Shown here in pieces: positions 23,393 through 35,300 of a stretch of 64,000 bases of DNA. Under the pieces are notes generated by a model. The model did not search any database and had not been told where the DNA came from. It saw nothing but the letters and a program-made list of their open reading frames with translations. The position numbers were made by a program, and so were the translations under genes. Position 1 is the stretch's first letter. Every line of letters starts with the position of its first letter. This DNA is from Spisula solida (Eukaryota > Mollusca > Bivalvia > Venerida > Mactridae), in the NCBI GenBank assembly GCA_947247005.1, contig OX365953.1:1369001-1433000 (forward strand), written 5' to 3'.

Positions 23393-25608
23393 TTCAGTTT
23401 CTTAAAACGGTATGATTTAATAGTCAGTGAAGCAAAGAAACGCTCGAAATTCGCTGATAATCACTTCTCGTTCCGTACCACCATCTTTGTTTTCATTCGT
23501 GCGACCTCTAACAATCGAAACGACCTTGGTTTTGTCCTAAATCTTCCACAAAGTTGGAAAAACTACCACAAAGATAAACATCTATCATTTTCATACGGTC
23601 TTTGATATATCTTCTCAAGCTAAGCAGCGAGTTAGGTTAAATACTAGATATAGCTAGAATATGGAGTGTTTAAAAAGTCATACCGTGCACGGTTCCAGAC
23701 GAAAGAAACTCATGGAAATACCGGAAAACACCGGTAAACACCGAAATAGAATATATTATATACTGGAAAGCAATTATTTTATAGGAGCTTTCTAGATCTA
23801 TAAGGGCCCGCTCTATAATAGTTGCGTATCATTAATATTATATATAAGTGTTACTGCACATGTATTTGTCATAAAGATCTACAACAAACCGCAGCAAAAA
23901 AATGGAAGGATTATACATGTATACATGTCATGTCAACCTCACACTTTAAACTATCTGTGACATAACGTCAGCAGCAGCATCAACAACAACAACAAGATCA
24001 TCATCATAATCAACTTTTTAAAATGTTCGTACTTAAGTGACTTGCTATGACGTGATGAAACTATGCATGACAAAGATCGAAATGACGTTATTGACGCCGC
24101 GTACAACACAATAATTATGATCACGTCATGGTGACAATTATTACAGTAGCCACAAATTTACAAAAAGGGAAATAAAATACACAGACATTTTTTTTTTGGA
24201 TCATGTCTCATAATGGATGTCTTGTAACATACATGTACACTCATTAAAAGTTATAAGTACACCAACACAGTAAATAGCGACATATGCTAATAGCGTATAT
24301 CATTTTGCGTCTAGCTTGAAATAATTACACAATTTAGAACAACAAAATGTAGGATATTATGTTTGTTTTAAAGTTATTATGTTTAAACATCTTAGGAAAT
24401 GTAAGTAGTTAAGTTTTTTGTATGTCTCCGTATCGTAGATGTGGGGTTTATTACTTAGCAAATGCATGTCAATCGGTCGGGTGGTAGAGTAAATGTTTTC
24501 CGATTAATGACTCCAGAACGGTCGGACCTTGAACCCACAAACTTTCAGTGGAGATTGTTCATCATCAGTAGACGACTCCATTGATTTTAAGGTTGCTATG
24601 GTTCAAAGCTCAAACTTACCGTGACCTTCGATAAACAACGGTTTCTGATCCACAACGTAAGTACGAAGAATCCTAAGATCGTTAAACTTCACAGACAGGT
24701 AGCTGATCATCATCAGTAGATTCTGCAAATTTGTAGGTCAATAGGGCAAAGGTCAAGGTCGGGATGGCCTTAAGTATACATGACTATTCGGTTCTCATGA
24801 AACATGCATGTTTTACAAACATCTCTTCTACTGTCTGTAATCGGAATTCTTCAGATTTTATGCTTTTGGGTTTTGGTATTGCTGGACAATGTGTAGTCAA
24901 CATTTCAAGACATTGTACAATACACAGTGATGTGCACGTGCATTTTCTGAATTTGGAGGGTTCACGGTTCACTGCTTACACCAAGCCAAATGCAAATATC
25001 CAATTATCGGATATTGTTGTTATTCTACTCGCATGAACACATGCAAGAAATGAACAAGCTATCATATACAATAAAAAAGATACAAGCGTAACAAGTTGGA
25101 GTACTTATTACTTTTAATGAGTGTACTGAAATATAGTTCCAAAGTGTGCGATATTTATATTGGAGTAAACATACTGTAGTAGGACCATTTTGTTAATTCA
25201 GTGTTAGACCTTTGCAATTTGTATACGGTTCATTACCATGTGTGTAGGTAGACAAATCACTGAAGCATTTCTAATCATTACATATGTGTTTCATTGGTTG
25301 AAATGATTTGTTACCTCATATTCTGGCTACATAAGACAATTTTTCACCTTGTCTCATTGCACAGGTTGGCTGGCCGCCTGGTCAGTAGTGCCAATAGAGC
25401 TTAGGCTTTAAATCTAAAACAAGACAGAGATTAGCTAGTCTCTGGAAATTCCAACATTTAGTTCGAACTGTCATACATTGAGTATTTCACAGGACAATAC
25501 TTCATATAGGATAAATTGTCTTATACTGGTATTTAAATACATGTATCCTTCATAATATATTGCTTTAAGATATAATTTATTGAACTATTGCATAACTTAA
25601 CTAAACTA
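23393..25608. other. PPTC7 5' flank and head-to-head intergenic region
   Basis: The 5' UTR and promoter of PPTC7 (minus strand) should lie within the first few hundred bases; no TATA box is convincing. The open frames here have no protein-like composition. A degenerate tRNA-like piece (CGGTCGGGTGGTAGAGTAAA, then GGACCTTGAACCCACAA) lies at about 24,474-24,545, followed to 24,760 by a tract with TCATCATCAGTAGA repeated twice. Confidence 0.4.
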
Positions 25609-26213
25609 GAGCTATCGCCATTCGGCAGGCTAATATACCACCCGCGTGGCAAAAATCATTGCAGCTAATTCTTTTCTTTATGCACATCTACATGTTGAGG
25701 TTGTTCATCTGTTAAAGTTTGAGGAAAATGCTGCAAAACCTGTAGGAGAAGTTGCATCCGCAAGAACTATTCACTATATACACTATATATTGTATAGTGC
25801 ATAAAAGTACAAAGGGCCATAATTCTATCAAAAATCGTCGCAGCGCAAATTCTTTCCTTTATGCAGATCGACATGTTGAGGTTGTTCATCTGTTAAACTT
25901 TGAAGAAAAAGCTGCAAAAAATGTAGGAGAGGTTGCGTCCACAAGAACTATTCACTAAATACACTATATATTGTATAGTGCATAAAAGTACAAAGGGCCA
26001 TAATTCTGTCAAAAATCATCGCAGCGCAAATTCTTTCCTTTATGCACATCTACATGTTGAGGTTGTTCATCTGTTAAAGTTTGAAGGAAATGCTGCAAAA
26101 ACTGTAGGAGGGTTGCGTCCACAAGAATGCGTCTACGGACAGACCGACAGACCGACAGACAGACAAGCTGAATCCAGTATACTCCTTACAACTCCCTGTG
26201 CGGGGGTATAATT
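25609..26213. mobile_element. Tandem-repeat element with ~181-bp units and GACAGACC microsatellite
   Basis: Three units repeat AATTCTTTCCTTTATGCACA, TGTTGAGGTTGTTCATCTGT and CAAAGGGCCATAATTCT at a spacing of about 181 bases. The array ends in CGACAGACCGACAGACAGAC and then GTGCGGGGGTATAATT, the inverted form of the TATACCCCC end seen at 2,069 and 7,236. Two frames of 68 and 92 codons are simply the repeat read through. Confidence 0.75.
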
Positions 26214-26499
26214 AAAGGCTGTTCATGTAACTTGGCGTTGTTCTTATTATAGTTAGCCAATGTTTATTATATTGAGTTTATTATTGTACATACTACCACT
26301 ATACGATCTACACAAGAAGGCCACCACAATACTATACACACCACCGGTTATAATATTGCAGTGAATGTAACCACTCAGATGTAACCGACTGAGTGGGTAC
26401 AAACACCAGCAAATACTTATACCAACCAGAAGCCGATCTGTTACAATAAGAAAATAATCAACCGATTCCCAAATTCACACTTTTCGTTTATATTTCGTA

Positions 26500-26680
26500 A
26501 TATTGTATACCTATTATTTAACAAGGATTCTGATTGGCTTAGACGGCCTGCACGAGAGGTGTATATATTTTAATATACACCTCCCGAAACCGAGGCTGGG
26601 GTGGATATAACTTTTTTATGACGTGACGTCATTTCCTGCGACATAACGTTCCAAACAACGTAACGTTATTTCCCGTATAA
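26500..26680. repeat. Element with a central palindrome
   Basis: GAGGTGTATATATT is followed at once by AATATACACCTC, a near-perfect palindrome, next to CGAAACCGAGGCTGGGG and an ACGTGACGTCAT tract. No coding capacity; class unknown. Confidence 0.45.
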
Positions 26681-26952
26681 TTTGGCCTACGGCTGCTCAT
26701 ACATATTTATAGGCTCTAACCTAGCCATTAATGATAAACGCAGTTAATAAATACGTGAATACTCTCCCATGCATATACATAAGAAGCATCGTAAGCTTGA
26801 ACATTCGAAGAGTCGTCTTTTGTTTCTATTACATACACTTTCCTGAAGAGAGACTGCAGTTATTATAGTTTAAAAAGAGTCAATAGGTTTTTTTTCCTTG
26901 CCTTATGGCATGGTATACAATATAACAGTTGTCGACTTATGTTTCGATGAAT

Positions 26953-27041
26953 ATGATGTTTAGTTGACCTTCAAAAAGTGATATTGACCTCTGACTTCGT
27001 CATCGGTCAATATCACTTTTTTCAGGTCAACAAAACATCAT
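26953..27041. repeat. Fold-back element with ~37-base arms
   Basis: ATGATGTTTAGTTGACC and AAAAAGTGATATTGACC on the left are matched in inverted order by GGTCAATATCACTTTTT and GGTCAACAAAACATCAT on the right, with a loop of about 15 bases (TCTGACTTCGTCATC). It could form a stable hairpin; I see no gene. Confidence 0.8.
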
Positions 27042-27917
27042 AGTCACCTCAACATCAGTCAATAACAGTATAATATTGTACCTCAAACAGCCTGGAAAAC
27101 GAGTTTTTATATCTTAAACTTCAAGTTACAACATACTTATCACAACATTGTTATATGTCACTCGGAATCGATATGTAACACCTTTAACGTTAATAATGCA
27201 AGTGCCTAGTTCGATGAAATACGGAACGCAAACTCAAATAACATTACCGAACAAACATACAAAGTCGAACAAAAATCTAAAGTCAAATATGTAAGAAAAT
27301 AAGTTTCCATTTTACTTTTTATCGAAATGAATATGACTGGCACCGGTCGTGCATTAGTGGGTTGTCATAGTAACAAAAATATTTAAAGATCTTTGAAACG
27401 TCTTTCAAAAGTATACTTGCATAATATCGTCATAACGTCACTATAGCGACGTCAAATAGATTTCAGTATAATCATCACACTGATGGAGGCATTTTTTGCC
27501 GAAACATGTTTGTGATAAACAATTGAAAATGATTGAAGTAATTAAGTTGTTGCTGATTTTGTTATTTAAAAGTATACTTGCACATAAACATCAGTTACAT
27601 GTTGATGCATATCCTTTCACGAAAATAGGCTCATAAGAAGCGCCTCATGGTGCAGATTTTAAATATGCATAAGTCTTATAAGGTCGACCTTCTTATTTTA
27701 AGCCAGCGATATGTTTAATGTAACTAAAGTATTTGATCTTTCTTACCGGTAGCGTAGCAGGTTTGAGGATATAATTTTAATCAGATTGGCGATGTGTTGT
27801 GATTCGTTTAGATAGTATCGAGGAAAAAATATTTCCCTCGATATTACAAAGAGATCTTTCTGAACTGGTCAATCTTCTTCGACTTGTCTTCTTATGGCAA
27901 TGTACTTGGCTTTCTTG

Positions 27918-28236
27918 TTAGCTCTCTAACGGAATACTTCTTGTCCCAACTGCTTTCCGCAACTGTTGTAATTGTTCCATTAGGTCGTCTTAAAATTGTT
28001 CCCGATCAGTTCTTTCCATTGCTTGTGCTTTCTTGTACATCGTCTTCAGTTGTTTCAGCTCTTTCATTACTTGTTGTATTGTCCACTGCCGCCTGTTCTT
28101 TCCCTGGTCCAGTTGTTTTGTTCTTCCCCAATGCGGTGGTACCAAACCTATCTTTCCCCATGCTGTAAATAATTCTTGTCATTGAGACAGTGTTCTTTGA
28201 ACACTTTTTGAACTTTGATTTTCTTGAGATTGCCAT
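27918..28236 (-). pseudogene. Decayed coding-like segment, family unknown
   Basis: On the minus strand an ATG at 28,236 opens MAISRKSKFKKCSKNTV..., lysine-rich at the N-terminus, and runs 77 codons to a stop at about 28,006. A second frame continues as helix-like text (VMKELKQLKTMYKKAQAMER, later DDLMEQLQQLRKAVGTR) with an in-frame stop at 27,990-27,992, ending at 27,918. A basic start followed by heptad-like leucines split over two frames suggests a frameshifted gene or retrocopy of a small basic coiled-coil protein. No intron signals are evident. I do not recognise the family, and chance is a real alternative. Confidence 0.35.
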
Positions 28237-29303
28237 ATTCAAGTGACAAGGGTTTACGTGTTTTGTTCTCTCGCAAAGTATTTTTCCTTGCATATTTTTC
28301 CTTGCATATTTTTCTCACACATATAGATTTGTTTAAGAAGTAATGGTTAATTGGTTTCTACCAAATATGTTATCCACGTAAAATAAAGTCGTTACTTACT
28401 TATGAAATACATGTATTATAAAGTCTTACGATACTAGTATTTTTCTGCCACGTTAAGTTGTTTTACGGTAATTTTGATTGTCAGATAAAATGTTTTAAAT
28501 ACACCTCCTTTAATTAAACATACCTTAACATTAAGAAATTATTATGGTTTCGAAATAATTCTGCATAATACTTTTGGGTACACCTTTAGTTGGTAGATCT
28601 AGCATTTGAATGCCATGGTTCCCATTTGTCTAGTTCTTGATACCATAACTAATTGGTCCTTTAATTTATGCTGACGTTTATGAAAGGGAAAGATCATTGT
28701 CAAAGACCTATAGGCTTGGACTACCATTAAATTGTGTCCAATAACATAAACTCTCTATCTTCTTAATAATGTCAACACCAATTTCTGGTATTATAGACAT
28801 GGGACAATTTAAGAGGCAATTTATGTGCGCCGATACAAGAAAAGAAATTGATTAGCGTACGTATTGATTGATAGACCATAACTGAGAGTTCCAATCTCAT
28901 AATATTATTTTGTATACACGTGTGTGAAATTGTGAATATAATAATGATATTATGTTTAACTTTTACCCATATTGTTTTGACTTGCATGCTTCTATCAACT
29001 TCATATCGTTTCAACCATATCATAATCGAACTATGCAGCGCCTTTGAACCTTTTAATTAAATGAACATTTTACCTTTTGCATTTAAAGGGAAGGGAAATA
29101 ACTGCTACGAGATTGTGAGAATCCGTAACATCCGGATAGTCTGTGTTTTTATACACATCCTCGATGACCTTGACCTGCACAAAATTCCACCATCTTGCTA
29201 CCGAAATTGATGACGTTTGACGCAAAGAGGAATGTTTACGTCTGCTTGAATGTTAAATGCACATTTCACCGGTCTTTATGAATAGTTAACTTTATGTTTG
29301 AAC

Positions 29304-32300
29304 ATGAATAACACATTTGTTGTAAGTGGACAATTATTATCTTTTATAATCCCAGACCATTGAGCGTTGTCACTGACAGTGCCGAAATTTGGCAGTATTT
29401 CACTGTTTGTAAAATAGTAGTGGTACGGTATGGAATCCATGTGAGGTTATAGATGGCTGTCAGTGATGGCAATCACTTAGTAAAGCCTTATGGTCCTATA
29501 TTACAACAGTTCTCCCGGCATCTGTCTTTGGGCTTGAACCCACAACCTGTTACAAAGGTAACCACTAGAACCTTGATTGCCTTGGCTTGTGGTTGTAGTA
29601 GAGCGTCTGCTCTGAGTGCGGGAGGTCTCGGGTTCGATCCCTGGCAGCGTCGTATCAAAGAAATAAAAATGGTACCAGAAATTCACTTGCCAGACGCTCA
29701 GCATAAAAGGGAAACTGGCTTCTCATACCCTCGTGGCGATGGATAACATCAGGAATGAGGTGTCGAGAGTGATTACACCAGTCAATTGAAACCACAGCCC
29801 TACAATAAACCGGGAATGGCAGAGAAATTGTGCCATGTTTGTATCTTTCTGATGTCCCCACACTACTGCTTTTTGTTTTTCGCCAAAATAGCAGGGATAT
29901 ATACTTGTATTGTAACTGCCATGGTTACTATTCTATGGCATTAGGGAATTGAGCGACAATGTGAGATGTTCTGAATATATGTCGGGGAGGAGGCTGCATA
30001 TAGCGTAACCAGGTACAAAAATCGCTTAGCAGATGTCGGTCAGTTCCTGTTCAATAACTTTGCCCTAGGATCTTCAAACTTAAATTGAAGGTTAGTCATC
30101 AACAGCAAATGAACCCTATTGATTTTGAGGTCAGTAGGTCAAGGTCGCTGTGACCATTACTATTTTACAAACATCTCTTGTTTAACTTTTTCAGACACAT
30201 CCAAGTGTTAGGATTAAAGGAACAGAGACGAATTTCCTGCCAAGACAATGTTTTGATCCAGTCTGTGCCGATAAGACACCTCATATGCATTGTCCATTCT
30301 GTGTGAAAACAGAATCATATACAGACCCAGTCATTCTAAAAGCACACTACAGAGTGAAACATGTTGATAAAGGAATTGAATTTTCAGGCAAGCTTTATGT
30401 TGTTGTTTCATTATGAAAAATAATTGATGATGTAAACCTGACAAGATTGATAATTCAACATATATGTACTGTTACCATACAGGAAATAAAGGATTCCCCA
30501 CATATATATGATTATAGATATTGCCCTCAGTTGTTACCTGTTTATCCCTTTGTATTGTAGCAATGGTTACACTGGGCTCGATACTAACACTCGTCCGCTG
30601 GTTTTCACGGACAGAGGACCACTAACTCTTGAAATGCAGTGGCCCCATTGACCACTGAACATACCATGAAAATTATTTTTCAAACATGAGCTCATGACTG
30701 TTTCAATGGAAAATTGAACCTGATGAAGGATGTTTTGAGTGAAATCCAGTTATTGCTCTAAGTAGAACAAAACAATGCATAATATGGTGAAAGTTGCTTA
30801 TGAAGCAGTTAGGACCACCTGGATTTCTGCAAGTCTCAATAGCTGCTGATCCTTTGCACCACCATTATAGTGTCAATACAGAGCAGGCCAATGGGTGTGT
30901 AACGCCGTTGATCACAATGTCATAATATATTAAAATAGGTTTAAAAGTTCTACGTTGTTGCGACCGTTGTGATATTGTTGGAGTGATCAAGGGAGAGAAG
31001 AAATTCAAGGGAGCTCACTGGCATTGCTACAAATGTAGAAATGGTTTCAATAGAAGAGACGAAGCAATCAAACATTATAAAACCCACTTCAGAAATCCTC
31101 ATACAACATTCCAGATACAGATAGTACAGGTAAACTTTGCTGCAGACATATCATTATTAGACTCCTTGGTTCTTTAACATGCCCGGTGTATAGCACAGAT
31201 ACATAGAGGATATTTGTTTGTTTTGATTGAATATGGTTTATATCTCATCGTGTAGTGATAAAATTCAATATTTTCAAGAGCGCGTAGCGCGAGTGAAAAT
31301 ATTAAAATCTTATCACTACATGATGAGATATTAACCATATTCAATCAAAACAAACAAATATTCTATTTATTTAATGCTTTTATGGTGTCAAAACTGGAAC
31401 TATTTATGCCACATTACCACTGTGGTTAGGCTACGTATGAATATGTTATTCCATTCATATTTTTCACTTCAAAATCCGCCATCTTGGATTATGGTGAATA
31501 GGTGAAAACGACTTTTTTGAGAATTTTGCATTAAATCATACACCAACTTGTAGGAAATGGTCTAACTAAGAATAAAACCCCCACATGACATGTTTCCGTT
31601 CAGTAATAAAAAAGTTACAGACATTTTAGTGTTGAGATTTTGGTAAATTAAAGTAGTCCCTGTGAGGGGGCGGAGCTTATATCAGTCACATTGTAGGTGA
31701 TAACCAGTGACTGATATAGGTTTTATTTCACTGATAGAACTCCATATCTCATCAGTTAGCATTAAATAAACTGGACTATCACTGGGTTACCAACCAGTTC
31801 ATATCTAGTTGGTTGGGAAGCACTGAAAAGTGTTGCATTAGAAAACATCATTTTTAGAGTGGTTCAGACAGAATCTAAACACTTTCATTTCAAAGTTATG
31901 AAATCAAACCAGGCTGAAATCTGTAAAAATGTGGAAAGCCCACCCTCATAATAATGACACTGGTACAGGTTATGCTGTGATGACTGTTGGTATTTGACAT
32001 GTTGTTAGCCCCTACTGGTTGAAAGAGAGGACCAAAGGTTTGCCCTCTGTCTGTCTGTCCGTCTGTCAAAAATCTGGATCCTGACATAACTCAAACAGTT
32101 TCCAAGGTACATTTATGAAACTTTGTATGTGGATAGGGGGCAATAAGGGGATTAGGCATGTCTAAATATTGTTTTATTCTGACAAAACATGTTGTTGCTA
32201 TGGCAACAGGAAAATTGAAAATACTTTTAAAGAGTCATGGCTTCAAACCGGTAGGTGGACTTCTGTATTGCTTGCAATGTTTAATGACTTGTTATTTATA

Positions 32301-35300
32301 CCTTGTAGGATATCAATCAACCAGTAACGCAGGCGTTTGAGACTGAGGAAGCTGCTTCATGTATACCAACTGATAGTTTCTCTGTCTCGGCAGGACTCTC
32401 TGATAGTGTAGTATGTAAGTAGAAATCTATTTTACTACACAAATCAGAGCTACAGTTAAGGTTTTAGTCCATTGGGTATTTTACCCCCGAGTTTCAATTT
32501 TGATTGGGTTTTGACAAATTTTAATTGGGTATTTAATAAAACTAAAAGGGTAAATAAGCTTTTATGTACTATTTTTCACTATAACATTCTTTTCTTTATG
32601 GGTATTTCAAATTGTCTTTGCTTTTTCTTACTCCCTCCTTTCAAAATCTATTGGATTTTTAAGAAATTTAATTGGGTAATTACCCCAATAGGCAGCTTAT
32701 CTGTAGCTCTGACAAATAAATGTTTAATAATTAGTTGCATTGCAGTAATATGAAAGACACTGCAAAATGAGACATGGGGCAAGAATTCATTTCACAATTT
32801 AATACTGTAAAATCATTATTTTTCAAGGGAGTTGAATTTTCGTTGATTTTGTTGTGGACCCTACCACGAAATCTCCCCATGATTAATTGTTCTACTAACT
32901 ACAGAACATGAGTGTGCCCTTCCTAGTTTAGTAATCAACAAATTAACGAGCCTATGAAAATGCATTTTTATCAAAATCCACGAAATTTAATACCCACAAA
33001 AATATGTGATTTTACAGTATAATATGCACCAAGTGCCATGTAAGAAACAGAAACATGCACAATAAAATTATAAGTCACCATGCTTGGTCAAGAGTTAACT
33101 GCCCTTGCATATGCAAATTTGAAGAAAAATGTATTTTATTATTACAGCTCAGACTGGTTTACCTGTATTACCACAAGGTTTGGAAGGGGTGGTTGCCATG
33201 CCGGGTGTTGGTGCCGTAGAGACTGTGTTACATGTATTATATTATTACAGCTCAGACTGGTTTACCTGTATTACCACAAGGTTTGGAAGGGGTGGTTGCC
33301 ATGCCGGGTGTTGGTGCCGTAGAGACTGTGTTACATGTATTATATTATTACAGCACAGACTGGTTTACCTGTATTACCACAAGGTTTGGAAGGGGTGGTT
33401 GCCATGCCGGGTGTTGGTGCTGTAGAGACTGTGTTACATGTATTATGTTATTACAGCACAGACTGGTATACCTCTATTACCAAAAGGTTTGGAAGGGGTG
33501 GTTGCCATGCCGGGTGTTGGTGCTGTAGAGACTGTGTTACATGTATTATATTATTACAGCACAGACTGGTTTACCTGTATTACCACAAGGTTTAGAAGGA
33601 GTGGTGGTCATGCTGGGTGTGGGTGCTGTAGAGACTGTGTTACATGTATTATATTATTACAGCACAGACTGGTTTACCTGTATTACCACAAGGTTTAGAA
33701 GGAGTGGTGGTCATGCTGGGTGTGGGTGCTGTAGAGACTGTGTTACATGTATTATATTATTACAGCACAGACTGGTTTACCTGTATTACCACAAGGTTTA
33801 GAAGGAGTGGTTGCCATGCCGGGTGTGGGTGCTGTAGAGACTGTGTTACATGTATTATATTATTACAGCTCAGACTGGTTTACCTGTATTACCACAAGGT
33901 TTAGAAGGAGTGGTTGCCATGCCGGGTGTTGGTGCTGTAGAGACTGTGGGAGTTACAGACACTCAAACAATCATGATCATACAGGACGACGGACATGGTA
34001 ACTTCTCCACTATGCAAGAACTGTGTTCTACTCAGGTTTGTAACAGTAGTTTTATTAAGAAAGCCAAAAGAATCGGATCCGGTCAAAACGTTTTGCCAAG
34101 ATACCAATAATACTATGATGTTGAAATATTGTGGAATATGGGGCATATATATATGTTTAACTAACATCTCATGATGAATTGCATTTATTACGTAACTATA
34201 TAATTATGTAGTGTGCCTCCATAGGTCAATGGTTAGCGCACTTGCTGTCTAATCTGGTGACCAGGGTTTAAATACGGGTGGAGTAGGGGTATGCCTGCCA
34301 TATTTCAGCAGATTTCTGACTGACAAATAAAGGCCATGCCCAGCATTCAACTTAATGATTAGTCAACTGTTTCCTTGACAAGTGGTATGACTGTTAGTGA
34401 CTGACATAAAATAACAGTATTTTACTGCTGAAAAAGTTAATGTCACTATGAAAGAGCTGCAAATCACCTTTAGAAAAGGACCCTGCAATACTTTGAGTGA
34501 AGGGCCCTCAGAGACTTTTGGGTTTTCAGTTCTTCTGAAACCTCTAACTAATATTCATTATTTCAGGATATTCATTCGAGTGAGAATGTGACGAGACATG
34601 CAAGTATTACAGAAGATGTTGATGATTCCGCCACAGAACAAGATACAATACAAGATCTTAGAGAGCAGATTCTGCAACTAGAAAGGGAAAAATCTGAGCA
34701 GCAAAATCATATTGCATTGCTGAATAAAAAGGTTCTTATCTGTTACACGCTTACTCTGGCAATTTACTGTAAAATCATCAACCTCAAGTATGACTCCAGT
34801 ATCTGGGGGTATAATCATTAATATTCGTACCGGTTCATAAAATGATACTGTTGCTCAATGGAGGGTGGCTCTAGCGAGGTAGCACTACAGACACTGTAGT
34901 GTACACTTCAGGGGTGTCAATTTTCCCGTTTTACCCAGAATTCCCGATTTATAATTTCTGAAAGAGCAATCATGGCTTCAAAGGTTATTTGATGAAAATA
35001 TCTCAAGAAATGGTTAAGTTATGGTGAATTGAATCTGCTCTGAAGGATTTTCCAACTGAGTCAATTATAAAAATAATGTCATTGAAGGCCTCTTGCTTGG
35101 CAAATATGGTTGGCCGCATATGATTTTCCCGATTTTGAATTTGGCCCTGTTGACACCCCCTGACATGTATAACACATCATTTAAAACTTTCAGATTATAT
35201 ATCAGTTGCTGTATATTGTTTTAGATTGAAGAACAAGAGGAACAGTTAGCCGGCTACAAACTACGAGAACATGATTTGGTGGAACAGATACAACACCTAC

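Noticed and set aside
23121..23605. Plus-strand frames of 94 and 96 codons
   Set aside because: They overlap PPTC7 exon 1 and its 5' flank on the other strand; the minus-strand reading has family similarity and these do not.
28006..28293. A complete functional gene of 95 codons
   Set aside because: The protein-like text changes frame midway and the second part has an internal stop, so at most it is listed as a decayed segment.
33080..34001. Series of overlapping 84-98-codon open frames
   Set aside because: They are the 103-base tandem unit read in three rotating frames, each starting at the same internal ATG and ending at a frame-shifted TAG. Only the last unit belongs to an exon.
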